A program made the translations under genes and the position numbers. From NCBI RefSeq assembly GCF_037963865.1, contig NZ_CP150170.1:4092001-4156000 (forward strand): a stretch of 64,000 bases of DNA. The letters are read 5' to 3'. Of this stretch, positions 19,362 through 28,723 are shown piece after piece. Under the pieces are notes generated by a model. It did not search any database, was not told the origin of the DNA, and saw nothing but the letters and a program-made list of their open reading frames with translations. This DNA comes from Paenibacillus sp. FSL R10-2734. Its GTDB lineage: Bacteria; Bacillota; Bacilli; Paenibacillales; Paenibacillaceae. Each line of letters opens with the position of its first letter. Within the stretch, counting starts at the first letter, position 1.

Positions 19362-20725
19362 CACTCAGTGCCCCCCTTTTCCGTAGATTGATTAGGATGA
19401 TCCTTCATCCATTTCTCCATCTCAACTTCTGCCGGATTATTGTTGAACAAGCGTCTTAGCACGATTACACACATACTGCCGAGTACGATGTACAAGAGCA
19501 ATAAGGCGAAGAATATAATTCTTACATTCGGTGAAGTCGTGGCAGCCTCCTCAACACGCATATACCCACGGATAATCCACGGCTGTCGCCCAACTTCTGC
19601 ATAAAACCACCCCAGCTCTACAGCTAGAAAAGCTAGAGGTGCGATCAGTGCGATGATGCTAAGCATCCACTTGTTAAGCGCATTGCGCTTTTTCCAAAAC
19701 ACAAACAGGAAATATAGTGCCGAAATCGCGAGCAGAGCAAATCCGATTCCGGCCATTAAATCAAACAGGTAATGAACGAGAAGCGGTGGCCATTCATCCT
19801 TGGGGAATTCCTCCAGCCCCGTTACCTCTGCATTAAAGTCTCCAAAGGCCAGAAAACTGAGCACTTTTGGCAGATGAAGAGCCCCTAGAACTTCATGCTC
19901 TGCATTCAACCATCCCATTAGAACTAAATCCACTCCGCTTCCCGTCTCAAAATGCCACTCTGCCGCTGCAAGCTTCTCCGGCTGATGCTCGGCCAAAAAC
20001 TTGGCGGACACATCTCCTGCTAACGTGTTCAGCAAGCTGAACAGCAAAACAACTGCCATCATGAGATTTAAGGATTTTTTGTGGTATGCGGATACCCCTT
20101 TTCTCAGCATCGCAAAGGCTGCAATACCGGCTAACAAGGCAGCTCCTGTCAAATAAGCCGAGCTTAATACATGGAACACCTTGGAGAATGTCGCCGTATT
20201 CAGCATCGCTTGCACCGGGTCAATCGCTGTGAATTGGCCTGCTTCCATGACAAATCCTCCAGGCTGGTTCATGAATCCGTTCACCGTCGTAATAAAAACG
20301 GCAGACATGCCTGCCCCGAAGACAATCGGAATCGTCAGCAGCCAATGAATATACGGATTTTTGAACCGATCCCATGTATACAAATAAATACCCAGGAAGA
20401 TAGCCTCAAAAAAGAACGCGAACACTTCCATGAATAACGGAAGTGCAATAACATTCCCAGCCAGTTTCATAAAATTCGGCCACACCAGGGCTAATTGTAG
20501 TGAAATGGCTGTGCCGGTCACGACACCAACCGCTACAGAAATGACAAATCCTCGAGACCATCTCTTCGCCATAAGTGTATAATGTCGATCCTTCTTGCGG
20601 ATTCCGATGAACTCTGCAATAGCGATCATTAGCGGTATACCTACGCCAATCGTCGCAAAAATAACGTGGAACCCGAGAGTCAAGCCTGTTACCAGCCTGC
20701 TCCATAGCACCGTATCAATTGCCAT
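19361..20725 (-). CDS. cydA: Cytochrome bd oxidase subunit I (CydA/YthA-like)
   Basis: This 454-residue membrane subunit carries the hemes and the quinol site. His20 in LGFHVIFATIGVG corresponds to the heme b595 ligand, FSKVFHVLSS to the b558 His, and NGFMNQPGGF and GRQPW are the family's conserved blocks. The quinol loop is short, as in YthA and CioA-type oxidases. It is the first gene of cydABCD and has GGGAGG before the ATG. Expression under low oxygen or altered redox would be expected, but no clear Rex or Fnr site was found upstream; a different palindrome lies at 20763-20782. Confidence 0.93.
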   Translation of the reverse strand: MAIDTVLWSRLVTGLTLGFHVIFATIGVGIPLMIAIAEFIGIRKKDRHYTLMAKRWSRGFVISVAVGVVTGTAISLQLALVWPNFMKLAGNVIALPLFMEVFAFFFEAIFLGIYLYTWDRFKNPYIHWLLTIPIVFGAGMSAVFITTVNGFMNQPGGFVMEAGQFTAIDPVQAMLNTATFSKVFHVLSSAYLTGAALLAGIAAFAMLRKGVSAYHKKSLNLMMAVVLLFSLLNTLAGDVSAKFLAEHQPEKLAAAEWHFETGSGVDLVLMGWLNAEHEVLGALHLPKVLSFLAFGDFNAEVTGLEEFPKDEWPPLLVHYLFDLMAGIGFALLAISALYFLFVFWKKRNALNKWMLSIIALIAPLAFLAVELGWFYAEVGRQPWIIRGYMRVEEAATTSPNVRIIFFALLLLYIVLGSMCVIVLRRLFNNNPAEVEMEKWMKDHPNQSTEKGGTE

Positions 20726-20762
20726 TCTTTACTGCCTCCCTTGAAACTCTGTTCATTTTTCG

Positions 20763-20782
20763 TCATAAGTTGATACTTATGA
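20763..20782. promoter_or_regulatory. 8-bp inverted repeat upstream of cydA, candidate operator
   Basis: TCATAAGT-TGAT-ACTTATGA is a perfect dyad 38-57 bases before the cydA start. It fits a repressor or activator site for the cyd operon but matches neither the Rex (TTGTGAA..TTCACAA) nor the Fnr/Crp consensus. The bases from 20783 to 21250 are AT-rich and hold no recognisable gene. Confidence 0.45.
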
Positions 20783-21251
20783 TTAGGCCTGCTAAATCTT
20801 GGGCTGTATTCAATATTAGGTTTAACAAGGCTCAGCGACATCGTTGCCTGTTCGTTTTAGTATGACGGTCCTCGTTCTTTGCTATGTAAAAGAGAAAGTT
20901 TTCACAAAGCAAGAGTTGGCGAGCCTGTATACCTGATACTGAAGCAGCAGTTAAATTACTAAATGGGCCCAACATTTTAAACTATCTTATCTTAAATTAC
21001 AATAAATTCAATCACTGATATCTCTTAATTCTTAAACGTTCAAGAAAGGGACAAATCTTTCTAACAACTCAGTGAATAACACAAAAAGTACCCGAATGTG
21101 CTATTGATTCATTAGTGTATATGTGATGTCACGGGTCTTATCCTATTTCGATGTTAGCAAAAAACTGTATTTTCTCATTCTAAACCGATGCTTCTTACTA
21201 ACTGACAAGGACATGTCTCTATTGCCGTAATGCATATTATCCCCTTTTGCA

Positions 21252-21290
21252 ACAAAAAAACACTGACTCAAATAATCAGTGTTTTTAAAT
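21252..21290 (-). terminator. Bidirectional intrinsic terminator after the GH35 region
   Basis: AAACACTGA (21258-21266) pairs with TCAGTGTTT (21276-21284). The minus strand is followed by a T-rich tract (TTTTG after the stem), and the plus strand also by T-rich sequence. It closes the minus-strand GH35/fucosidase-remnant transcript. Confidence 0.8.
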
Positions 21291-21326
21291 TAAAAATCGT
21301 ATTTTTTCACATATGAATTAGCATAA

Positions 21327-21506
21327 TTACCTGATGATCTGAGGGAGCAAATTAATAAAATCCTTATAACTGAACTTGTCTTGGTTTCCATTTGTGCTGA
21401 CGTGGTCCTCGTACTACGAGGGAATCGTATATTTGCTGAGCGTATCCCAATCTGTTCCATAACTTCCCTCTCGGATGACTTTCTCCACTTTCCTGAGCCG
21501 TTCCAT
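21327..21506 (-). pseudogene. Broken remnant of a GH29 alpha-L-fucosidase
   Basis: Downstream of the GH35 gene the minus strand reads MERLRKVEKVIREG, then DWDTLSKYTIPS, a TAG stop where GH29 fucosidases have Trp, then YEDHVSTNGNQDKF and SYKDFINLLP before a final stop. Both pieces match the N-terminal region of bacterial alpha-L-fucosidases (WDSLS.YTIP.WY; ..HHV.TYG...KFGYKDFI), but about 50 residues that should lie between them, including the GIFIHWG block, are deleted. The rest of the gene is absent. It implies that the locus once processed fucosylated glycans. Confidence 0.65.
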
Positions 21507-21541
21507 TAACAGCTGACCGACATTCGTATCGATCAAATCCT

Positions 21542-23911
21542 TTAAACCCTCCGATTGTCATTGTCAACGCTAATGACATACTCCGCTTCCGCAGAAAGCG
21601 CCAAAATCTCCGGTCGACGATCTTCCAACGGTCTGGAAGGCATGTAAATGTCTCTCTCTTTTAATAGAGGAGAAATTTTCAGAACGATCGAATGGCTCGC
21701 CAATTGATCGCGAAATCTCTTTAAGCCTATTTTCCAAGGTACGCCGTTATAGAACTGATCCGCGACGCATTGTCCGGCAATATAGGCTTGTACTACGTCT
21801 CCCACGAAATCGACGACCAACGTGATTTCGTTCGCTTCACCGAATGCCGAAGCATCTATGCGAATCTCCCATTCAGGAGCTGCTCCTTCTTCCCCCTCAT
21901 CTTCGAACAAATATTTGAAGAATTCTCCGTTTAACGAAGAATCGCGGGTACGCTTCCATGAGAATTCGACTTCACGAGTTTGCAGGCTCGGCTTGAACGC
22001 CTGAAATATCCCCTCTTCATCTTGTGAAGACTTCAACGATACTCCCTCACAAGTGATGCTATGTTCGACAGGAGGATAAACAGCAAATGCCATCCTGCCG
22101 GCTTCTGTCCCGCTAATGCGCAAATCTTTCTCCCTAAACACGACGTTTCCTTCACATAGAATTAACCGTTCACATCCAAATGCCCGTCCTTTCCACAGAT
22201 GCAGCGACTGCTCTTCAGTTATTGTCAGCACCTTAACGACATGACTGGAAACAGAGCGAACAGTGAATTCGCAGCCAGATCCCGGCTTCAGACCGGAAAC
22301 GGCGAGCGTTCCTTCCTGCCGTTCCAAAGTTCCCTCTTTCAATTCGACATCGGAAACGGTATCTGAATAGAAGGAGAATACAGGGCGCACGCCAGAAACC
22401 TCGAAAAACACATACAGTGTCTCCCCATCTCCTTGGAGCAGGCATAACAGCTGTGCAGTCGCAAATTTCAAACGTACACCGTCCATATCCAAATGGAACG
22501 GCCAGAAGAAGTAACCGTCCTTCTTGAGTGTAAATCCAGTTGCAGGAACGTTCAGCCCACCTCTGGGTAACCGCAATTCAACCTGTACGTCATCCTTATC
22601 TTTCATCTCCGTCAGTCTCTGGTAGTTGTTGAAGAACAGGAAGCCGCTATCCCCCCGCGCTCTCGCAACGACGCGCACCGTCTCGTTATCTTCCAAGGAT
22701 GAAGGCCGAACTTGCGGAAAAAACACGGCCATGGGCGCCAGCCTATCTCCGAAATCGTGCAGAAATAAATGAAGCCGCTTCAGTATTCTATAGGAATCCC
22801 TGACTTCGCCGAACTCTCCGAGCGGCGCCTGGAAATCGTAGCTCCGTACGGGCAACTGATTGCCTTGGGGATTGGATTCTTGCATCGTTGAAAGCTCTCC
22901 GAGCGGCTGGGTTCCTCCATGATACATATAATAGCCCAGCAGATTGCACCCGTTAGCAATCTTAATCATCGCCATCGCGCCGACGTCGTCTGCCTGTATG
23001 AGGGGACGCCGATGATAGGTAATTTGCACGCCACCCCCAAGCTCGCAGGTGCCATCTGGGTAACGTTCGATGTCTTCCAAATCTTTAATTTCTACGGCTT
23101 TCTCGCCGAACAGATCGCTACCGATGCTCGGATCGTTGCGTACCGAATGGAAGAAATAATGCGGTCCGGGAGGCAGTTGGTTTGTATGCTTATCCCAAGG
23201 ATGATCCGGATAACCTCCGAATAGCGGCAGCATTTCGTCCTTGGGAATTTGTGCTCCACCGGGGCCTCCCCAACCTGTAACCGTATATAAAGGAGCTTTC
23301 ATGCCCAATCCTAGCGCGATACTCTTTAAGGTCCGCAAATGCTCGAGGTTATCCGTCAACTCGTTGTCGAATTGCAAGCCGACGATCGAGCCGCCGTCTT
23401 GGAAGGCTAACCTCTCAATCTGCTTGGCAATTTCCCCGTAAAACCTTTTAACATACCGCAAATAGTCATCATCGTTCGTCCGTAGCGCGCATCTTCCGTA
23501 GATCCAATCCGGGAAGCCTCCATTACGGCATTCGCCATGCGCCCATGGGCCTATGCGAACAAGGACCTCCAATCCGTTCTTCTGGCAGAGCTGCACAAAT
23601 TTCCTAAGATCCTTGTCTCCCGACCAGTCAAAGCGCCCCTCTATTTCTTCATGATAAATCCAGAATATATACGTAGCGACGATCTGGATGCCACCCGCTT
23701 TCATCTTCAGTAGCTCTTCCTCCCACTGTCCGTGAGGAAACCTGGAGAAATGAAACTCCCCCATAACCGGCAGCCACGGCTTTCCTCCGCGGGTGAGATA
23801 CACGCTATTCACATTGATTTCCTCTCCCGCCGGATTGGTGCCTCCCATTTTTAGATGACCTTCGATCAAAGCTGGCTTTCGTTGATTGCCGACATCTAGT
23901 AAGTATTTCAT
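21542..23911 (-). CDS. GH35 beta-galactosidase, cytoplasmic
   Basis: This 789-residue enzyme starts at ATG 23911 (GGGGAGTG upstream); a frame from 23926 is also open. The N-terminal GH35 barrel includes HFSRFPHGQWEEELLKMKAGG, GPWAHGECRNGGFPDW, the acid/base Glu184 in FDNEL, and the probable nucleophile Glu290 in CELGGG. C-terminal beta domains follow from about residue 400. It has no signal peptide, so it probably removes terminal beta-galactose from imported oligosaccharides. It is divergent from the 104-residue gene; the TetR-type palindrome at 24020 lies between them. Confidence 0.9.
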   Translation of the reverse strand: MKYLLDVGNQRKPALIEGHLKMGGTNPAGEEINVNSVYLTRGGKPWLPVMGEFHFSRFPHGQWEEELLKMKAGGIQIVATYIFWIYHEEIEGRFDWSGDKDLRKFVQLCQKNGLEVLVRIGPWAHGECRNGGFPDWIYGRCALRTNDDDYLRYVKRFYGEIAKQIERLAFQDGGSIVGLQFDNELTDNLEHLRTLKSIALGLGMKAPLYTVTGWGGPGGAQIPKDEMLPLFGGYPDHPWDKHTNQLPPGPHYFFHSVRNDPSIGSDLFGEKAVEIKDLEDIERYPDGTCELGGGVQITYHRRPLIQADDVGAMAMIKIANGCNLLGYYMYHGGTQPLGELSTMQESNPQGNQLPVRSYDFQAPLGEFGEVRDSYRILKRLHLFLHDFGDRLAPMAVFFPQVRPSSLEDNETVRVVARARGDSGFLFFNNYQRLTEMKDKDDVQVELRLPRGGLNVPATGFTLKKDGYFFWPFHLDMDGVRLKFATAQLLCLLQGDGETLYVFFEVSGVRPVFSFYSDTVSDVELKEGTLERQEGTLAVSGLKPGSGCEFTVRSVSSHVVKVLTITEEQSLHLWKGRAFGCERLILCEGNVVFREKDLRISGTEAGRMAFAVYPPVEHSITCEGVSLKSSQDEEGIFQAFKPSLQTREVEFSWKRTRDSSLNGEFFKYLFEDEGEEGAAPEWEIRIDASAFGEANEITLVVDFVGDVVQAYIAGQCVADQFYNGVPWKIGLKRFRDQLASHSIVLKISPLLKERDIYMPSRPLEDRRPEILALSAEAEYVISVDNDNRRV

Positions 23912-23987
23912 TGTTTCACTCCCCAAGTGTTAAATTTTCAGGTTGTTCTCATTTCTTAACAATCGAAGCAATGATGGATATATTCGT

Positions 23988-24016
23988 TTGACAATGCGTA
24001 TTGTTCCGAATATGAT
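23988..24016 (+). promoter_or_regulatory. Sigma-A promoter of the 104-residue gene
   Basis: -35 TTGACA (23988-23993), a 17-base spacer, -10 TATGAT (24011-24016). It is nearly consensus. The TetR-type operator begins three bases after the -10. Confidence 0.7.
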
Positions 24017-24019
24017 TAA

Positions 24020-24033
24020 ACTGACTGGTCAGT
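24020..24033. promoter_or_regulatory. TetR-type operator palindrome, copy 1
   Basis: ACTGACTGGTCAGT is a dyad (ACTGAC/GTCAGT) placed three bases after the -10 and over the expected start point of transcription. An almost identical site with the same spacing precedes the GH5-tetR operon (43228-43241), so the TetR protein at 44826 is the likely ligand. It could also affect the divergent GH35 gene. Confidence 0.65.
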
Positions 24034-24048
24034 ACAATTAAAAAGGAG

Positions 24049-24363
24049 ATGATATTCATGGGAGAAATGTACGAATTGAAAGCTATCTTTACCCCGAATG
24101 AAGGAAAGCGCGGAGATTGGGCAAAACTGAAAGTGGAGTACGGCAATCTCCAGGATAGCATCGAGATCGACAAATCGATCGTAAGAATTTCGGATTACGG
24201 GATATACGATGCAATGAAACGCGAAGAGGATGGATCGTTCACATGGTCTTATCCCATTCCGTATGAAGCGCCGATCCAGACCTATGAGATCGAAGTGTAT
24301 GCGATAGACAAGATTGGAAACAAGGGACCTAAGCAAACGATTATCTTCACTGTTAACGGCTAA
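24049..24363 (+). CDS. Small beta-sandwich-like protein of unknown function
   Basis: This 104-residue protein has AAAAAGGAGATGATATTC before the ATG. It has no signal peptide, so it is cytoplasmic. It is acidic, rich in alternating hydrophobic residues, and its second half (YEIEVYAIDKIGNKGP) resembles the closing strands of Ig-like or fibronectin-like domains. It is transcribed from a near-consensus promoter with the TetR-type operator. The family was not recognised. A sugar-binding or accessory role is only suggested by the neighbours. Confidence 0.75.
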   Translation: MIFMGEMYELKAIFTPNEGKRGDWAKLKVEYGNLQDSIEIDKSIVRISDYGIYDAMKREEDGSFTWSYPIPYEAPIQTYEIEVYAIDKIGNKGPKQTIIFTVNG

Positions 24364-24423
24364 ACTTTCCCTTTCACAAGCAACCGATGGCAGCCCGAAA
24401 GTCTGCCGTCGGTTGTTCGTTAT

Positions 24424-25344
24424 CTATCGAGGGTTCCTTTCCAGCTGCTCGATCTTCTCTCCCGTCCCCAATCTCAGCCAAGTCGTAAACCCCCCAACGC
24501 CTTCTTGCAAACGAATGACTCGGGCACCGTGCGGGAAGTCCTCTCGGCCATACGTGTTCAAACCTGTAGCCCGGCCGTAGCATAACCGAATGCCGTACCA
24601 CTCTCCCCAATAATCGTTCACGTGGTCATGACCGCAGAACGTCCCCATCACATCTCCCTGCTCCAGCATGGCTGTGAATAAGCCCGAATTGACTTTGGGA
24701 CAACACACCTTCTCCAGCTTGTTTCCGCAACATCCCCCTTCCATCCACATTTCCTCATATTCCGGGAGAGGAATGTGGATGAAGGCTAGCGCCGGTACTG
24801 TATCTCCACCGTTCCTTGACGCAAGTTCCCGTGATTGCTCCACGTACCAATCGATCTGATCCCGGCGAATCCAGTCGTACCCGTCGATGGTAGGAATGCA
24901 AGAGACATTCCCGGAATCGAAAAAATAGAGCGCAATATCGCTTCCCTTCTGATTTCCGATCTCGATGACATAATTGCCCTCACCGGTCAACCTCTCCGGC
25001 CCGCGTTTCGTAACGGAATGAAGCTGAGCCATAACCGCTTCAACCAACTCAGTTCGCGTAATATGTGCTTCCGTATCGTGATTGCCAAATATATACGCCC
25101 AAGGAATACCTCTTTCTATAACTAACTCCACAGCTTGCTGCATCATTTGTACGGGATCCGTTTTATCCGACGGATGAATCAGATCGCCGGTAAATACAAC
25201 CAGATCAGGAGTTTCGGCATCCAATACCGTTCTCATGACCGCCTGTGTTTGCTGATCGAGTTCCAGCCCGTCTTGCCAATGCACATCAGTGAACTGAATA
25301 ATCGTAAAAGTACCATCTTCTCGATACGTCATCCGATGATTCAT
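24424..25344 (-). CDS. Metallophosphoesterase (calcineurin-like)
   Basis: This 306-residue cytoplasmic protein has the calcineurin-fold metal motifs in order: FTDVHW (D-x-H), VVFTGDLIH (GD), IFGNHDTE (GNHD), FIHIPL and FCGHDHVND (GHDH). AGGAGG precedes the ATG. It resembles the purple-acid-phosphatase-like DUF family often found beside glycoside hydrolases. It is the last gene of the second ABC operon on the minus strand, after the broken aldo/keto reductase. The substrate is unknown; a Cys-rich patch (GGCCGNKLEKVCC) near residue 205 is unusual. Confidence 0.88.
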   Translation of the reverse strand: MNHRMTYREDGTFTIIQFTDVHWQDGLELDQQTQAVMRTVLDAETPDLVVFTGDLIHPSDKTDPVQMMQQAVELVIERGIPWAYIFGNHDTEAHITRTELVEAVMAQLHSVTKRGPERLTGEGNYVIEIGNQKGSDIALYFFDSGNVSCIPTIDGYDWIRRDQIDWYVEQSRELASRNGGDTVPALAFIHIPLPEYEEMWMEGGCCGNKLEKVCCPKVNSGLFTAMLEQGDVMGTFCGHDHVNDYWGEWYGIRLCYGRATGLNTYGREDFPHGARVIRLQEGVGGFTTWLRLGTGEKIEQLERNPR

Positions 25345-25362
25345 CTTTCAATTCCTCCTAAT

Positions 25363-25868
25363 CTATCCTTTGTCCTCTTCGGTTAATATCTTCTCAATTA
25401 CAGACACCAGGTCGTCCGTCAGGCTAATGCCCGAAGCCGATGCATTCTGCTCGACCTTCGGTCTTGTAGCACCGATAATGCATCTGGAGATGTTCAGCAA
25501 CCGCAAATTCCAGACCAAAGCCAGCTTCTCGAACATGGGCACGATGTCCGATTCGATACGGCGGATGAACAAATTGTATTCCGGCTGATTGACCACAATC
25601 GGATCTAGATAAAGAAGCACCGCCAATCCCGCTGCCTCGACCATTTTCCATTCACGCCACTCACTGATTCCGACATACAATAATTTGCCTTGAGTGACCA
25701 AATCGTCCATCGCCCATGTCGAAATAAACCGTCGTTCCAAGCACATATGATTCTCTCGTAGTTTGCCAACGCCCAGCCCATAACTCACTCAGCTTCACCA
25801 TCGGCATATATATTGGCTGTGTCAAAATAGTTGATTCCCAGCTTGTGTTCCTCACTCTTGAATTCTGA
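25363..25868 (-). pseudogene. Broken aldo/keto reductase
   Basis: Pieces of an aldo/keto reductase lie in more than one frame: EEHKLGINYFDTANIYADG then a TGA, and, in another frame, DDLVTQGKLLYVGISEW, VNQPEYNLFIRRIE and CIIGATRPKVEQNASASGI. The order matches the family, but the N-terminal beta strands, the catalytic Lys/His region and much of the middle are missing or shifted. An uninterrupted 141-residue stretch (25363-25788) remains open but cannot form the barrel. Confidence 0.7.
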
Positions 25869-25908
25869 TCAGCTTGCTCGAGAATCGATCAAGTCTATCA
25901 AGAACTTG

Positions 25909-27102
25909 TCACTTGCCGAACCAATTCCCGTTCGTGAAGTCGGGGATCGCTACCGGCTGCCCGCCCATGGCAATCGAATCCTCGGTTAATGAGGATATAC
26001 TCATCCACGAGGCCATGTCATATACATCGATCGGCGTTTGCGTTCCGTTCCTGAAGCACTCGATGAAATCCCTAAAGACAAGCCAATCCATACCGTCGTG
26101 TCCTCCTTTAACTCCTTCCTGTAAATAGCGCTCCCACAGCGGATGTTCATATTGCTCGCGATGTTGCTCCACGTTCCCCCATTGCGTCTTCCAATTTGAT
26201 TCATACTGGCTATGCTGTCCATCAATGAATATGGAGTGGTTGTCCTCTATATACATGCCTTTTGTTCCCCTTACCGTAAAACCTCTTGAATAATATCTTG
26301 GCAATGTAGTATCCAAAGTGAGTGTAATCGTTTCTCCGCGAGCGCACTGGATGACAGTCGTTACGATATCACCTTGTTTAAACCTAGTATGAGCAAGCTC
26401 GCTATCCTGCCTTTTGCTCCTGATGTATTCCTGCATGCCTTCCGCCTTGGAGGCAAGAGATACAAGCGATACCATGCGATTCCCTCTATTAATATCGAGA
26501 ACCCTAGCGATCGGACCCAGCTCGTGCGTGGGATAATTATCGCAGTTTCTATGAATATATTCGTTCAGCCGGTAATGCCGATTTTCTTTGCCATTAGCGA
26601 TTTCATAGCGCAGGTCGTGATGATAACCTCCCGAGCAGTGTACGATTTCCCCTAGTACACCTCGCTTTACCATATTTAATACCATGAGCTCATCGCGGCC
26701 ATAGCAGCAATTCTCCAGCATCATGCACGGAACCTTCGTTCGCTCGTAAGCTTCTACCAGCTTCCAGCATTCCTGCATGGAATACGCTCCTCCGACCTCG
26801 CAAGCGACGTACTTCTCTTTCTCCATCGCTTCGATTGCGATATGGATATGGGCTGACCAAGGCGTGCAGATCATGATGACGTCAACAGACTCTCTATCCA
26901 GAACCTCCTTATAATCAGCAGTTACAAAAGGTCGACTGCAGCCTGCCTTCTCAATCATATTAGCTGCCCGTTCGCGACGATCCTCGTGCAAGTCACAGAC
27001 GGCGACGACTTCCACGTCTTCCATTTTCAGCAATATGATTTCCAAAAGCCCCGTTCCCCGCCCGCTAAGCCCGATTAAGCCGATTTTCACATTAGATTTC
27101 AT
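25909..27102 (-). CDS. Gfo/Idh/MocA-family protein, GH109-like
   Basis: This 397-residue protein has an N-terminal Rossmann domain (IGLIGLSGRGTGLLE, with GRG in place of the usual GxGxxG) and a C-terminal alpha/beta domain. ICTPWSAHIHIA, VACEVGGAY and NYPTHELGP match the signatures of the GH109 branch, which uses NAD+ in a redox-assisted retaining hydrolysis of alpha-GalNAc. GGAGG precedes the ATG. It sits between a GH101-like gene and the phosphoesterase in the second operon. Either an alpha-N-acetylgalactosaminidase or an ordinary sugar dehydrogenase is possible; the first is favoured by motifs and neighbours. Confidence 0.85.
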   Translation of the reverse strand: MKSNVKIGLIGLSGRGTGLLEIILLKMEDVEVVAVCDLHEDRRERAANMIEKAGCSRPFVTADYKEVLDRESVDVIMICTPWSAHIHIAIEAMEKEKYVACEVGGAYSMQECWKLVEAYERTKVPCMMLENCCYGRDELMVLNMVKRGVLGEIVHCSGGYHHDLRYEIANGKENRHYRLNEYIHRNCDNYPTHELGPIARVLDINRGNRMVSLVSLASKAEGMQEYIRSKRQDSELAHTRFKQGDIVTTVIQCARGETITLTLDTTLPRYYSRGFTVRGTKGMYIEDNHSIFIDGQHSQYESNWKTQWGNVEQHREQYEHPLWERYLQEGVKGGHDGMDWLVFRDFIECFRNGTQTPIDVYDMASWMSISSLTEDSIAMGGQPVAIPDFTNGNWFGK

Positions 27103-27281
27103 CTACGTGATACCTCCGTATAATAGCTACTTGCCCCGTATCGATCGCAAGGTGCTCTGCCTTCATTGATATCGTCTTTACGATTGCGACTACCTTGTCT
27201 GCGATTGTATTCCCGCGAATTTCAACTCCGCTTGAAAGCTATCGAATTGATTGTAATTCGCCCTCGTCACTCGTTCTCTAT

Positions 27282-28697
27282 TTATTTATGCGATGGAAAG
27301 ATCGAAACCGCCATTCCCGGGGTTAGAGTAAGCTCCAATAGTCCCCCAACCACCCGGTGTCCAAGCTGCAATTCTTTTAATCCTTCCACCGTGATCTGGT
27401 AGATATCGGCGGCGGTCACACCATTCCATTCCGGCGGCAGTGACCAGCTCATCATCGAATAGCCCGCCTTACTGAAGGCGATCAACTCGGGCCGTTCTTG
27501 CCACAGGGCAGGGAAAAGCACATCGTCCTCCACCCGCAGCGGTATGCCGGCGCGACGGACGGAACGATCGACGAGGTGAACAGAATGACCGCCCGAATAA
27601 TGAACGACCCTGTTATTGCTCTCTCCCTCCATCCGTATGCGATCTAGCGAGTTCAAATACTGATATTGCAGCATTCTCGTACAGATCTGCTCGATGAACA
27701 GATCATGCCAATCCTCGCGGGGAATTCCATTATCGGAATCCCAGAACACGTCCTCCCCATGCACACCGGCCCCAAACAAGAATTCCAGATCCGGTCTGTG
27801 CGGAATTCCGGGAATCGAGTAGTCGCGGATGGCGGCACCGCTCAGCAGCTTGGCGGGTCTCTCCAGAAAATGCTTCTCCTGGTTCTGATCGAACCACCAG
27901 CACCACGGTTGCAATCCGATGAACGGATCGTTGCGATGATGGGTGAAGTTTTCGCTTGTCACATCGATCCCGCGACCACGGAAATAGCGGATCGTCCGTC
28001 GCATGTAGGAGGACTCCTCCTCCTGAGAGACGCCCCGGAAAACATTCGCTCTAGGAAAATAAGCGTCCAGGTGTACAGTTCCGGCCTTATCAAGCTCCAA
28101 CAGCGAGATCAGTTTCTCGATTCGCTGGACGATAATCCCGCTCTCCCATTCGTTCTTATAGAAAATTTGATAGGCAGCCCTATCGTTATAGTTACCGATT
28201 TGGAGCAAAGAACCATCTTCGTTGCGCGAAATCAGATCATGCTCCATGTAAAGGTCCCAATGCGGGCTATTATCGTATGCGTCCGTCATATTGACATGAA
28301 CGCTGACTGTTGTGTTATAACGTTTGGATTCTTCCGCCAACCACAAATAGCTGTCCCTCGCGGTTGGATCCTGCGGTCTCTTCAGATGGACATTCACGTC
28401 GTCCCAGGCGGGATATTTATCATCGTGGCCGTTGTACTGCCATCCGACCAAGTAAATGATTTTCGGAATACCTCTAGTAATCAGATCGATGTCCACAATA
28501 TATCGAAGCGCCTGTTCGAACGTGCAGAACACCTTCGTCCCGCCTTTACCGTCCGGAGTAGCCATGCCTAGCTTCATCGTCAGCGTCTGACTGTAATCGA
28601 AATTATAAGAGCTCTCCGGCTGCATCGTTGCTTGCCAATCGTAATAATCCCCTGGAATGGATCTCCACGCTTCATTAGTATCTATTGAGTTCGTCAT
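27282..28697 (-). CDS. GH101-like (endo-alpha-N-acetylgalactosaminidase family) protein
   Basis: The protein has 471 residues from ATG 28697 with GGAAGAGG upstream; the frame is open from 28745. It resembles the catalytic barrel of GH101 enzymes that release core-1 O-glycans: YLVGWQYNGHDDKYPAW, VHVNMTDAYDNSPHWDLY, HLDAYF (Asp211, nucleophile position) and VTSENF (Glu249, acid/base position). It lacks the signal peptide and accessory domains of the classical 1,000-2,000-residue enzymes, so it acts in the cytoplasm, probably on imported glycopeptides or disaccharides. It is the gene directly after the second binding protein. Confidence 0.82.
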   Translation of the reverse strand: MTNSIDTNEAWRSIPGDYYDWQATMQPESSYNFDYSQTLTMKLGMATPDGKGGTKVFCTFEQALRYIVDIDLITRGIPKIIYLVGWQYNGHDDKYPAWDDVNVHLKRPQDPTARDSYLWLAEESKRYNTTVSVHVNMTDAYDNSPHWDLYMEHDLISRNEDGSLLQIGNYNDRAAYQIFYKNEWESGIIVQRIEKLISLLELDKAGTVHLDAYFPRANVFRGVSQEEESSYMRRTIRYFRGRGIDVTSENFTHHRNDPFIGLQPWCWWFDQNQEKHFLERPAKLLSGAAIRDYSIPGIPHRPDLEFLFGAGVHGEDVFWDSDNGIPREDWHDLFIEQICTRMLQYQYLNSLDRIRMEGESNNRVVHYSGGHSVHLVDRSVRRAGIPLRVEDDVLFPALWQERPELIAFSKAGYSMMSWSLPPEWNGVTAADIYQITVEGLKELQLGHRVVGGLLELTLTPGMAVSIFPSHK

Positions 28698-28723
28698 CCC
28701 AACCTCTTCCTCCCTACAATGAA

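Noticed and set aside
20885..20910. Rex half-site TTCACAA upstream of cydA
   Set aside because: The second half is missing and it lies about 175 bases from cydA.
27666..28571. 301-residue plus-strand frame
   Set aside because: Exact antisense shadow of the GH101-like gene, which has catalytic motifs and a ribosome binding site.
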